DNA of 15,703 nucleotides from Chloroflexota bacterium (GTDB lineage Bacteria; Chloroflexota; Dehalococcoidia; Lucifugimonadales; VGZR01): positions 1-15,703 of the forward strand of contig JAQBWG010000017.1 in the NCBI GenBank assembly GCA_027625225.1. Reading direction: 5' to 3'. The notes under the pieces were generated by a model. It was given only the letters and a program-made list of their open reading frames with translations, had not been told where the DNA came from and made no database searches. The translations under genes were made by a program, and so were the position numbers. The first letter of the stretch is position 1. Each line of letters opens with the position of its first letter. This document shows, in pieces, positions 1 through 6,950 of the stretch.

Positions 1-333
1 GCGGATTTACGTGGAGCAGATCTGGGGCAAATTCAGGTTGGTCAGCATCCTGACAGGCTTCCCGCAAAACTTATGGGCTCGAACTTCGAAGGAGCCGACT
101 TTACAAACGCATTTCTTGAGCGAGTAGACTTTACAGAGGCTAATTTGCGGAATGCGAATCTAACCCATGCAATCGTTGTTTCAGCATTTTTGTATAAGGC
201 AGACCTACGCGGCGCGAATCTCACTGGAGCAGACTTTTCATTTGCGGATATGGAAGATGCACTGACAGAGGGCGCCATTTTCTGTAACACCATAATGCCG
301 GACTCCGAGATAAATAATGCCGATTGCCCATAA
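1..333 (+). CDS. Pentapeptide-repeat protein, 5' end outside the window (paralog 1)
   Basis: The reading frame is open from base 1, beginning inside the repeat region (ADLRGADL), and ends at TAA 331-333; an internal ATG at 73 is not the true start. About 110 residues are visible, built of A(D/N)(L/F)xx pentapeptide repeats, a family known to fold into a right-handed quadrilateral beta-helix. It ends in FCNTIMPDSEINNADCP, the same Cys-containing tail carried by the downstream paralogs. By analogy with them, the missing N-terminus should hold a lipoprotein signal peptide and a Cys pair; that part is inference. The gene is 29 bases upstream of the next paralog's ribosome-linked ATG and is probably in one operon with it. 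Its FSFADMED motif groups it with the fourth and fifth copies. Function unknown; an extracytoplasmic structural or binding role is more likely than Qnr-like gyrase protection. Confidence 0.85.
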   Translation, partial: ADLRGADLGQIQVGQHPDRLPAKLMGSNFEGADFTNAFLERVDFTEANLRNANLTHAIVVSAFLYKADLRGANLTGADFSFADMEDALTEGAIFCNTIMPDSEINNADCP

Positions 334-350
334 TCAGGAAGATACGACAC

Positions 351-356
351 AGGAGG
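351..356 (+). promoter_or_regulatory. Strong Shine-Dalgarno AGGAGG serving ATG 363
   Basis: AGGAGG lies 6 bases before ATG 363, ideal spacing. However, that ATG opens a 43-codon frame ending at TGA 492-494, while the lipoprotein frame begins one base out of register, with its first ATG at 388, 31 bases from this site. The site therefore points to ATG 363 as the ancestral start of the second pentapeptide lipoprotein. Confidence 0.7.
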
Positions 357-387
357 ATCCTCATGAATAGTACGCGTATACAAAACA

Positions 388-873
388 ATGATTCTGGGTG
401 CGTTAATTATCGTTACTCTGGTGTCTCTCGTCGCTTGCCAAACCGGATCACAGGGAGCTCCGAACCTCAATTTCACTCCTACACCCTTCCCTGAGCAAGT
501 GGGAGATTGCCTGATTCAACCTGACGCGGATTGCGAGGGTGCGGATTTGTCGGGCATTGATTTGGGAAGTACTACGGTCGGGAGAGACGACATTCGCGAT
601 GGTGCTAGTCTTCGCAGGATGAATCTAAAGGGCGCGAATCTCACCAACGCCCGGCTGGTTGAGACGATATTTGAGGGTGCGGACTTTACAAATGCGGATT
701 TCACTGGTGCCGACTTGACCAGTGCATTCCTCTACGAGGCAAACTTCGGTGGGGCCAATCTCACCAATGTCACTATGTTGCGTGCTGACACAGACAAGGT
801 AAACTTTGAGGGTGCCATCTTTTGCAACACCACTATGTCTGACGGCACGATAAACAATGAGGGATGCCCGTAA
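388..873 (+). CDS. Pentapeptide-repeat lipoprotein (paralog 2), possible 5' frameshift
   Basis: The 161-residue frame starts at ATG 388 and ends at TAA 871-873. It opens with a hydrophobic stretch ending in the lipobox LVAC (Cys 17), so after lipidation it would be anchored outside the cytoplasmic membrane. A Thr/Pro linker (FTPTPFPEQ) follows, then a Cys pair (GDCLIQPDADC), A(D/N)LxG-type pentapeptide repeats, and the tail FCNTTMSDGTINNEGC. As annotated, the signal peptide lacks a basic n-region. A stop (TGA 364-366) blocks upstream extension in this frame. If ATG 363 is used with a one-base slip near the A4 run at 382-385, the protein would gain roughly MNSTRIQ, supplying the missing Arg. 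The alternatives are a weak internal start at 388, a base-call or assembly error, or a real inactivating frameshift. Function unknown. Confidence 0.85.
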   Translation: MILGALIIVTLVSLVACQTGSQGAPNLNFTPTPFPEQVGDCLIQPDADCEGADLSGIDLGSTTVGRDDIRDGASLRRMNLKGANLTNARLVETIFEGADFTNADFTGADLTSAFLYEANFGGANLTNVTMLRADTDKVNFEGAIFCNTTMSDGTINNEGCP

Positions 874-879
874 GAATTC

Positions 880-1434
880 GTGAACAATCTACACTCTGAT
901 TCCGGAACAACCCCGGCGACACAAAGAATATCTGTACTTGTGCTGCTTCTGGCAATAAGTCTTATTTCGGTTATTGGCTTTTCTGCGTGTGGCAATACGC
1001 TGTTCAAAAGGACTCCGGTTCCCAACCTGACGCCGAGTCCCTTTCCAGAAGAAGTTGACGGATGCCCGATTCGTCCTGGGACAGACTGCCCGGGAGTGGA
1101 TATGACTGGTGTTGATCTTGGAGCCACCCGGGTTGGCCGCGACTTCATTCGAAAAGGAGCCAACCTTCGCGACTCCAATTTTGAGGGAGGCAACTTTATC
1201 GGAACACGAATGTTTCGTATACACCTGGAAAGCGCCAACATGTCCAACACCGATTTGACCCACGCCGATATATCCAGTGCCTCCCTATACCAGGCCGACT
1301 TCAGTGGGGCAAACCTTACCAATGCGAACCTCGAACTCTCAGATATTGATGAGGTGAGTTTCGAAGGTGCTATTTTCTGCAACACCAAGTGGACCGATGG
1401 GACAACTAGAAATGATGACTGCCCTACCCCATAA
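880..1434 (+). CDS. Pentapeptide-repeat lipoprotein (paralog 3)
   Basis: The GTG start at 880 is 6 bases after the preceding stop, so translation is probably coupled; the frame ends at TAA 1432-1434 (184 residues). The N-terminus has a long polar n-region containing Arg, a hydrophobic core and the lipobox FSAC (Cys 37). Next come a linker (LTPSPFPEE), a Cys pair (DGCPIRPGTDC), a VDLGATRVGRD break also seen in paralog 2, and about a dozen pentapeptides such as SGANLTNANL. The tail is FCNTKWTDGTTRNDDCPTP. The motif LSDIDEV near the end groups it with paralog 2. The repeats are more degenerate than in its neighbours (several M, N and T substitutions). No enzymatic motif is visible; function unknown. 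Confidence 0.87.
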   Translation: MNNLHSDSGTTPATQRISVLVLLLAISLISVIGFSACGNTLFKRTPVPNLTPSPFPEEVDGCPIRPGTDCPGVDMTGVDLGATRVGRDFIRKGANLRDSNFEGGNFIGTRMFRIHLESANMSNTDLTHADISSASLYQADFSGANLTNANLELSDIDEVSFEGAIFCNTKWTDGTTRNDDCPTP

Positions 1435-1984
1435 ACGGCTTGCCCTTGTGCAGAAGATGGGTATAGCTGTGCTCGGGATTGTGGCAGGTCTCGCGTTGGC
1501 ATGCAGCGAAGGCGCAGGGCCTGTACTTGAGGTAACGCTAACACCAACGTCCTCCAGTTCCGTTGGCGATACCATAATGGGTGACCCGACCCCCATGCCG
1601 GTTCCTGACAAGATAGGCGAATGTCTTATTCGGGCGCGCACTCAATGCCCTGAGGCTGACTTGTCCGGCGCGGATTTAGGAGCAGCAACGGTCGCTGGCC
1701 ATCCATCTAGGGAAGCAGCGGATTTGTCTGGCGCGAATTTGCGTGAAACAAACCTGACCGGGGCAAAGCTGGCACGGGCCAAGCTTGAAGGGGCCGATCT
1801 GACCGACGCCATTCTCAGGGGCGCTGCTTTGCAAAGCTCGTTTCTATATCAAGCTAATTTAAGTGGCGCAGACCTTACGAATGCAGTATTTACGTTTGCT
1901 GACATGGAAGATGTGATTTTGGACGGTGCCATCTTCTGCAATACTGTGATGGATGATGGCAGCATTCGAAATGACGATTGTTGA
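1412..1984 (+). CDS. Pentapeptide-repeat lipoprotein (paralog 4)
   Basis: About 190 residues from ATG 1412 to TGA 1982-1984. The start is chosen because ATG-ATG at 1412/1415 is followed by a basic n-region (PHKR), a hydrophobic core and the lipobox ALAC (Cys 31). A GTG at 1367 and an ATG at 1457 are alternatives. No clear Shine-Dalgarno precedes it, and it overlaps the end of paralog 3 by 23 bases, which suggests translational coupling in one operon. The mature part has a Thr/Pro linker (DPTPMPVPDK), a Cys pair (GECLIRARTQC), canonical repeats (ADLSGADL, ANLRETNLTGAKL) and the tail FCNTVMDDGSIRNDDC. The block FTFADMEDV matches paralogs 1 and 5. It converges on the next gene with only 7 bases between stop codons. 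Function unknown. Confidence 0.87.
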   Translation: MMTALPHKRLALVQKMGIAVLGIVAGLALACSEGAGPVLEVTLTPTSSSSVGDTIMGDPTPMPVPDKIGECLIRARTQCPEADLSGADLGAATVAGHPSREAADLSGANLRETNLTGAKLARAKLEGADLTDAILRGAALQSSFLYQANLSGADLTNAVFTFADMEDVILDGAIFCNTVMDDGSIRNDDC

Positions 1985-1991
1985 GATGCCT

Positions 1992-4313
1992 CTAGTAGAA
2001 ATCCAAGGCAGTTCTATCCGGCGCAAGGCGGATACTAGATTTCTTTAGCAATTCGAACCCAGACATTCCCTCTGTTACTCGGATATGCGTGTCTAAAGAA
2101 ATCTCTTCAATAGATTGAGCAGTTCCTGACGGCCATCGTATTTCGACAGAAATAACTTCGATGGCATCACCTAACCCTACTTCCTGCTCTAGAGTAGAAG
2201 CACCAAAACTACCACCGCTCGAGACGAAAGCAAACACAGCGCGTTCCCCTTCGTCACTTCGAACAGTTATCTTGATACGTGCGCCCATGGCATCCCTGTT
2301 CGATTTTGTCCCCACCAATTTGATAGACAACCAGTGATTGCCATGGCCGGGATTTTCGTATAAAGCGCTGAGAAACGCATCGCCAGGGAAAAATCCGCCT
2401 ATCTGCATAAACACGTCCTGATCGCCGTCCCTGTCAATATCACCAAAAGCAACTGCATGGCCCTTTTGTAGATGTCCAAAGCCCGAAGAAAGGGTCACAT
2501 CTTGGAATTTTCCTGAGTTGTCGTTTCGGTACGCAGCGTTCGGTTCTAGTGAGTCATAATCTACAAAACCGGTTCCGAGAAGCACATCTTGAAATCCATC
2601 ATTGTCGAAATCGCCGTAGTTGGCGCCCATAGTCAAATGCACACGGTTTAATCCCGCCTCTTCTGTTACATCTGCGAACCCGCCTGTGCAGTCGTTCTTG
2701 TACAACTTTGGAAGGCTTCCCTCATTTGGCAAACCCAGATAGTCCTTGGCGACCTCCGCGATATCAAAACTGTATCCTGCGACGAACAAATCAAGACAGC
2801 CATCGTTGTTATAGTCCCAAAACCATGTGGCAAAACTATTGATAGGTTCTGCAACGCCCACTGCATGAGCGATGTCTAGGAACGTTCCACCGCCATCGTT
2901 CCGGTAGAGACGATTCGATTCCCCGAAATTAGACACATACAAATCAGGGTCGCCATCGTTGTCGTAGTCACCCCACGCAGTGCCCTTACAGTAACGGTCG
3001 TTCGTGACCCTTGCTATATTGGCCATTTCGGTAAATGTCCCGTCGCCATTGTTGCGGAACAATTCGCTAGCATGAATAGTCGGGTATCCACCCGTTTCCG
3101 GGTCGCCGAGCCACGAAATAGGCTCCGATTCGTTGCATACATAAAGGTCTAGATGCCCGTCGAGGTTGTAGTCTGCCCATGCTGCGCCCTGTCGGGGATG
3201 TTCTGATGCGAGGCCTGCAACATGGGTAAGATCGGTGAACGTATTGTCGCCATTGTTACGAAGCAATGACATCCGCATCTGACCATCTTCAAGCATCCAT
3301 CCACCCCGTAAAACCAACACATCCAACCAGCCATCGTTGTTATAGTCCGCTTGAATGAGGTTAAGGCCGCCGAGTTGCTTTTCCAGTCCTGAACTTGCTG
3401 TTAAGTCCGAAAATCGTCCATCGCCGTCATTATGGTAGTACGCCATCGAACCGCATGGGTCCCAGGTCGTAGTGATGATGTCTGGGAGGCCTTCATTGTC
3501 GAAATCATCCACAATAGACCCGCCAGCGAGTTTGATATTGTAGATACCTGCTTCTGGAGCTATTTCCTCGAATCGCCCGATGTCTACATCCGAACCGAAC
3601 TTCGTTGGCGAGATAAGGAATTGCTCCGGAACATCATCAGGATATGTCCCTAAAGTCATATGTGTGATATTGAGCAACCAGCGATAACGCATGTCATCGG
3701 GATGGGTGGTAAGCACGCGGGTTAAGTACCTGATAGCACCTTGCGAACCATTTGGTTTCTGGTGGGAAGGGCCGTTCAAAGGAAGGATGCATGCATAACG
3801 ACCTTCAGGCGTGATGCAGTTGTCGTTTTCGCCTTGCCGGATATATGCCACAATCAACGCGTCAAGGATTTCGTCCAAACGCTCCTGATTTACCCCACGT
3901 TCTTCTTCAAGTGCCAGTGCATTTTCCAATAGTCGAACTGCTTCATCGGCATCGCCAAATTTCAAACGTTCATGAGCCATACGAAGCGCGTAGTCGATCC
4001 GCCAAACGACATTTGCATCCGGCTCGGCCACGGCGAGGTCTATAAGGGTTCTAAGTCGACTCTGTCCAATATGAGGATTATCGCTGGGAGTAAGGATATC
4101 GCAATATTCTTGAAGGTCGGCTGTATAGCCAACTGGATGCGTCGAACTATTCACATTAGCAAACTGCTCAGACGAAGGCCGATAGGCAAAATACAATAGG
4201 GCCACAATTCCAGCACTTATACCGACGGAAACGACGATGACGACCGCACGGCCATACCAATGCATCCAAACCCTGTTAAGTGGCCGATTAAGCATACATC
4301 TGAAGGCGACCAA
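1992..4313 (-). CDS. FG-GAP/VCBS beta-propeller protein with C-terminal ASPIC/UnbV domain
   Basis: The 773-residue frame opens with TTG at 4313; ATG 4295 (Met 7) is the likelier start, though neither has a clear ribosome site. Residues 20-44 form one membrane segment, giving an inside-out anchored protein. Residues about 85-225 are helical and TPR-like. Residues about 263-655 hold at least seven FG-GAP/VCBS repeats with calcium-loop motifs (DYNNDGWLD, DYNLDGHLD, DYDNDGDPD, DYNNDGCLD, DFDNDGFQD, DIDRDGDQD), expected to form a propeller like the integrin alpha head. Residues about 658-745 match the ASPIC/UnbV domain (GNHWLSIKL, GARIKI, SSGGSFGAS, IRWPSG), as in CRTAC1-like proteins. Such proteins are secreted or surface-attached and probably bind ligands; the substrate is unknown. 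It lies convergent to paralog 4 and divergent from paralog 5, so a shared role with the pentapeptide lipoproteins is possible but unproven. Confidence 0.9.
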   Translation of the reverse strand: MVAFRCMLNRPLNRVWMHWYGRAVVIVVSVGISAGIVALLYFAYRPSSEQFANVNSSTHPVGYTADLQEYCDILTPSDNPHIGQSRLRTLIDLAVAEPDANVVWRIDYALRMAHERLKFGDADEAVRLLENALALEEERGVNQERLDEILDALIVAYIRQGENDNCITPEGRYACILPLNGPSHQKPNGSQGAIRYLTRVLTTHPDDMRYRWLLNITHMTLGTYPDDVPEQFLISPTKFGSDVDIGRFEEIAPEAGIYNIKLAGGSIVDDFDNEGLPDIITTTWDPCGSMAYYHNDGDGRFSDLTASSGLEKQLGGLNLIQADYNNDGWLDVLVLRGGWMLEDGQMRMSLLRNNGDNTFTDLTHVAGLASEHPRQGAAWADYNLDGHLDLYVCNESEPISWLGDPETGGYPTIHASELFRNNGDGTFTEMANIARVTNDRYCKGTAWGDYDNDGDPDLYVSNFGESNRLYRNDGGGTFLDIAHAVGVAEPINSFATWFWDYNNDGCLDLFVAGYSFDIAEVAKDYLGLPNEGSLPKLYKNDCTGGFADVTEEAGLNRVHLTMGANYGDFDNDGFQDVLLGTGFVDYDSLEPNAAYRNDNSGKFQDVTLSSGFGHLQKGHAVAFGDIDRDGDQDVFMQIGGFFPGDAFLSALYENPGHGNHWLSIKLVGTKSNRDAMGARIKITVRSDEGERAVFAFVSSGGSFGASTLEQEVGLGDAIEVISVEIRWPSGTAQSIEEISLDTHIRVTEGMSGFELLKKSSIRLAPDRTALDFY
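2013..2046 (+). terminator. Possible terminator of the pentapeptide operon, inside the convergent gene
   Basis: TCTATCCG at 2013-2020 pairs with CGGATA(C)TAGA at 2029-2039, with one bulged base and an 8-base loop, followed by TTTCTTT. It lies 29 bases past the paralog 4 stop, within the C-terminal codons of the convergent FG-GAP gene. The stem is short, so this is tentative. Confidence 0.3.
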
Positions 4314-4409
4314 TCTGAGACCGTGCTACCAATTCACACTTCCTCTGCCTTATAAATGTATAATCATGCCTCGAGTTAGAGGAATGCAATATTGCAAGGG
4401 GTGTAGGGC
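4314..4409. promoter_or_regulatory. Divergent intergenic region with AT-rich promoter-like segment
   Basis: This 96-base gap separates the divergent FG-GAP gene and paralog 5 and must supply both promoters. On the plus strand, TATAAT at 4359-4364 is a good -10. The nearest -35-like hexamer, TTCACA at 4333-4338, is 20 bases away, longer than ideal. TCCTCT at 4341-4346 and AGAGGA at 4378-4383 form a weak inverted repeat around it. No convincing minus-strand promoter was found. Confidence 0.35.
4385..4396. promoter_or_regulatory. 12-bp perfect palindrome TGCAATATTGCA
   Basis: A perfect 12-bp palindrome lies 13 bases before ATG 4410 and about 20 bases downstream of the TATAAT box, so it would overlap the transcript start or leader. 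A dimeric repressor site is one reading. A palindrome of this length can also occur by chance. Confidence 0.3.
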
Positions 4410-5051
4410 ATGATTATTCGTAACGATATTAGCAACCCATATTCCATCAACCTCAAAGCTCTCTTGCTTCCGGGCATGGTTTTGCTTCTGGGGGCCATCG
4501 TAGCATGCACCGGCAGTGCAGCTAGCGATTCGACCGTTTCTCCAGCCACATCAAATACGCAGATAATCAGCCCCGATGCCACTAAGACACCTTTGCCAGG
4601 AAAAAGAGAAGCACTACTCGAAGGTGGGACACCAGTAAACAAAGCAGGCACAGCGAATGTAACTCCGCTACCGAATCAGATTGGCGACTGCATTCTGGAG
4701 CCTGGCACCGACTGCCAAGGTGCAGACTTGCGGGATTTAGACCTCAGCCCCGCGCGAGCGAATTCGTGGTCATTTGGCCTCACCCTCGACCTGTCAGAGG
4801 CCAACTTATCCAACGCAGACCTATCTGGTTCCAACCTCACTGCAGCCAACCTTGAAGGAACCAACTTTACGGGAGCAAACCTTTCCAGCGTAGACTTCAA
4901 AGAAGCTACGTTATATCGGGCCAATTTGACCAACGCAAACCTTACCGATGTAAAGTTTACTTTTGCGGACTTGGAAGACGCCATTTTTAACGGTGCGACT
5001 TTCTGTCGAACCCGAATGCCTGATGGCTCAGATAGGAACGATGACTGTTGA
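4410..5051 (+). CDS. Pentapeptide-repeat lipoprotein (paralog 5)
   Basis: 213 residues from ATG 4410 (AGGGG at 4397-4401, 8-base spacing) to TGA 5049-5051. The signal peptide has Arg 4 and Lys 16, a hydrophobic core and the lipobox IVAC (Cys 33). The linker to the repeats is the longest in the family (about 55 residues, rich in Ser, Thr and Pro). The Cys pair GDCILEPGTDC follows, then a break (ARANSWSFG) where paralogs 2 and 3 have VGRD, then a regular run of pentapeptides (ANLSNADLSGSNLTAANL). It ends FTFADLEDAIFNGATFCRTRMPDGSDRNDDC, with FCRT in place of FCNT. It is separated from the other four by the oppositely oriented FG-GAP gene and has its own upstream region, so it is probably expressed independently. 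Function unknown. Confidence 0.88.
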   Translation: MIIRNDISNPYSINLKALLLPGMVLLLGAIVACTGSAASDSTVSPATSNTQIISPDATKTPLPGKREALLEGGTPVNKAGTANVTPLPNQIGDCILEPGTDCQGADLRDLDLSPARANSWSFGLTLDLSEANLSNADLSGSNLTAANLEGTNFTGANLSSVDFKEATLYRANLTNANLTDVKFTFADLEDAIFNGATFCRTRMPDGSDRNDDC

Positions 5052-5061
5052 ACTCGCAGGT

Positions 5062-5082
5062 TGCCGGGTCGTTCTGGCATTT
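5062..5082 (+). terminator. Weak terminator candidate after paralog 5
   Basis: TGCCGG (5062-5067) can pair with CTGGCA (5074-5079), including one G-U pair, across a 6-base loop, followed by only TTT. It is positioned 10 bases after the paralog 5 stop. The short U-tract makes it doubtful. Confidence 0.3.
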
Positions 5083-5096
5083 AGCTAACGTTTGAC

Positions 5097-5125
5097 TTGA
5101 CACATCTTAATCACCAGTGTAAATT
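5097..5125 (+). promoter_or_regulatory. Sigma-70-type promoter of the substrate-binding protein gene
   Basis: A consensus -35 TTGACA (5097-5102) is followed after exactly 17 bases by TAAATT (5120-5125), four of six matches to TATAAT. Transcription would start near 5132, leaving a leader of about 108 bases before ATG 5240. The only downstream gene on this strand is the solute-binding lipoprotein, so this is its likely promoter. Confidence 0.65.
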
Positions 5126-5142
5126 ATGCCGCAAATCGGCAT
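5126..5142 (+). promoter_or_regulatory. Inverted repeat ATGCCG-N5-CGGCAT at the predicted transcript start
   Basis: Perfect 6-bp arms (5126-5131 and 5137-5142) flank CAAAT. The repeat begins one base after the -10 box and covers the expected +1. That is a classic position for a repressor operator; it could also form a hairpin at the very 5' end of the mRNA. No matching second copy was noticed elsewhere in the window. Confidence 0.4.
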
Positions 5143-5239
5143 AGGCGGTATAGCTAGTTACGATTCGGGCATAATAGGCAACTTTTGTGAAACTATACAC
5201 AATTCAAGAGAGAGCATTTAGAAGCCTTAAGGAGGCGGT

Positions 5240-6913
5240 ATGAGTAAAAGGTTGGATCTCCTACTGATACTAGGAACGCTAGCCGTAGCGCTGTTACTGG
5301 CTGCCTGCAGCAGTGATTCGGAGCCAGCATCACAACCGACCGGTGTCGCCACAGTCGCGACACAAAACACTCGGGTTGTTGAAAATACTCGGGTCGTCCA
5401 ATCCACTGCTACGCCTGATGCAATGATGGCTGAAGGCAAGTTTGGTGGCTCACTGCGAATCGTGTCGCAGGCTAGCGTTGCTACTCTCGACCCTTACTGG
5501 ACCCAGGCATACGTAACCGCCGCAGTTGCCTCCCACATCTACGAACAGCCCTTCGGCTGGGACGCGGATCTGGTCGAGAAGCCTCAAATGGTTGATACCT
5601 GGAGCGCTAGTTCCGATAACTTGACCTATACGTTTACTTTACGGAGCGGCCTCACCTTCCACGATGGCGCAACGGTTACTGCGGAAGACGTCACGACCTC
5701 GTTTACTCGCTGGCTGGGTGGGCAAGACGCAGCAGCAGGTCTAATGCGAGAATTCGTTGGTACCGAACCATTCACAGTGGTTGACAGCAAAACCTTCCGG
5801 GTAAACCTAGCTGAACCATTCGGAGCGATTCTCGACGGCATGGCTAGGCCCTGGAGCGGCGTTTTCGTTATGCCGGCAAGAATCGCCAACGTCCCCTCCT
5901 CTACTTCTGTGGAACAACATATCGGTTCCTCTCCGTACAAGTTCAAGAGTTGGAACCCCGGCGACAAACTCACCCTTGAACGATACGACGGCTATGTAGC
6001 CGACCCCGATGCCGAGAGCGGCTATGTCGGTAAACATGTCGCCTACATCGATGAACTGACCTGGCTTGAGATTCCTGACGAAGAGACCAAGATTGCAGGG
6101 CTTGAGACCGGTGAGTGGGACGTCGTAGACGGCGCCGGACTCGACTTCTTCAGCAGGTTGAGTTCAAATTCAGATTTGGAAGTGGCTCTCTACCAGGCAG
6201 GCCATCGCTCGGCTTTGGGCCTGATTCCAACTCATGCCCCGTTCGATGACCTGACTCTGCGGCGCGCTGTCCAGATATCCTTCGACTATCGCGATTTCAT
6301 GCAGGTGCTCGGGCCGAGCGATTTGTGGGAACTCTGTCCTGCGTTCTTTTATTGCGGAACGCAATGGGAGACCGACGCCGGTGCATCGGAGTACTACAAC
6401 GTCAACGACCCTGCCGCTGCTCGCGAGATGGTTGCCGAAAGCAACTATGCCGGCGAGACAGTCATACTATTGAACCCGACAGACTACGCTACCCTCACCC
6501 CGACGGGTCCCGTAGCCAAGCAAGCGATGGAGCAGATTGGAATCAATGTTGAAATGCCCGCACTTGACTGGGCCACGGTTGTGACCCAACTGGGCGACCC
6601 TGATGCCTTCCACGCGTGGACGAGCTGGGGCGTACACTGGTGCTGCGGTGACCCGATTCGGTCTTCCATCTTCGGTGGCGACCAGGCCTTCTGGCCCAAA
6701 GTGCCGAAGATTCAGCGCCTACGCATACAGTTCGCCCAGGAAGTGGACTATGCAGCCCGCTTCGCGCTGATTGAAGAGATGCAGATAGAAGCGTACAAGT
6801 CAGTACTCTGGATTGAACCGGGAACCTTCTTCAGCATCTACCCGCACACGGCGAAGCTCAAGAACTTCCATGTTCGAGCTCTACCGTTCTACACCAGTTC
6901 GTGGTTAGAGTAA
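5240..6913 (+). CDS. ABC transporter substrate-binding lipoprotein, family 5 (peptide/nickel type)
   Basis: 557 residues from ATG 5240, with AAGGAGG at 5229-5235, to TAA 6911-6913. A lipoprotein signal peptide (MSKRLDLLL...) ends in the lipobox LAAC (Cys 23). A Ser/Thr-rich linker contains a short duplication (NTRVVENTRVVQ). From about residue 68 it matches SBP family 5 (DppA/OppA/NikA-like): GGSLRIV at the domain start, the family hallmark LTYTFTLRSGLTFHDGATVTAEDV around 130-153, and an aromatic-rich C-terminal lobe. In this family the protein captures peptides or related solutes outside the membrane and hands them to an ABC permease. No permease or ATPase gene lies alongside, so it is an orphan binding protein that must share a transporter encoded elsewhere. 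The substrate cannot be told from sequence. It appears monocistronic, with its own promoter and terminator. Confidence 0.93.
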   Translation: MSKRLDLLLILGTLAVALLLAACSSDSEPASQPTGVATVATQNTRVVENTRVVQSTATPDAMMAEGKFGGSLRIVSQASVATLDPYWTQAYVTAAVASHIYEQPFGWDADLVEKPQMVDTWSASSDNLTYTFTLRSGLTFHDGATVTAEDVTTSFTRWLGGQDAAAGLMREFVGTEPFTVVDSKTFRVNLAEPFGAILDGMARPWSGVFVMPARIANVPSSTSVEQHIGSSPYKFKSWNPGDKLTLERYDGYVADPDAESGYVGKHVAYIDELTWLEIPDEETKIAGLETGEWDVVDGAGLDFFSRLSSNSDLEVALYQAGHRSALGLIPTHAPFDDLTLRRAVQISFDYRDFMQVLGPSDLWELCPAFFYCGTQWETDAGASEYYNVNDPAAAREMVAESNYAGETVILLNPTDYATLTPTGPVAKQAMEQIGINVEMPALDWATVVTQLGDPDAFHAWTSWGVHWCCGDPIRSSIFGGDQAFWPKVPKIQRLRIQFAQEVDYAARFALIEEMQIEAYKSVLWIEPGTFFSIYPHTAKLKNFHVRALPFYTSSWLE

Positions 6914-6928
6914 GAGTAAAGCCAGTTT

Positions 6929-6944
6929 GTAGGCTATAGCCTAC
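6929..6944. repeat. 16-bp perfect palindrome GTAGGCTATAGCCTAC
   Basis: A perfect palindrome lies 15 bases after the substrate-binding protein stop and immediately before the large terminator palindrome. It has no loop bases, so it would form a cruciform or, in RNA, a shorter stem. Its role is unclear; it may be an auxiliary part of the terminator. Confidence 0.5.
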
Positions 6945-6950
6945 CGAGCC

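Noticed and set aside
42..1547. Long minus-strand frames opposite the pentapeptide genes (42-476, 732-1547, 889-1263)
   Set aside because: They are shadows: the repeated A(D/N)LxG codons read backwards give monotonous S/A/P/R/F/K-rich repeats (such as KSAPSKFEP) with no ribosome sites, and the plus-strand proteins are clearly the real ones.
2590..3350. Recurrent CCATCGTTGT-like motifs resembling a spaced direct-repeat array
   Set aside because: Spacing and reading frame match the DxDxDG calcium loops of the FG-GAP/VCBS repeats on the minus strand. They are coding repeats, not CRISPR or satellite DNA.
388..5051. Pentapeptide proteins as quinolone-resistance (Qnr/MfpA-like) factors
   Set aside because: All four complete copies have lipoprotein signal peptides and would act outside the cytoplasm, away from gyrase. 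Nothing beyond the shared repeat supports that role.
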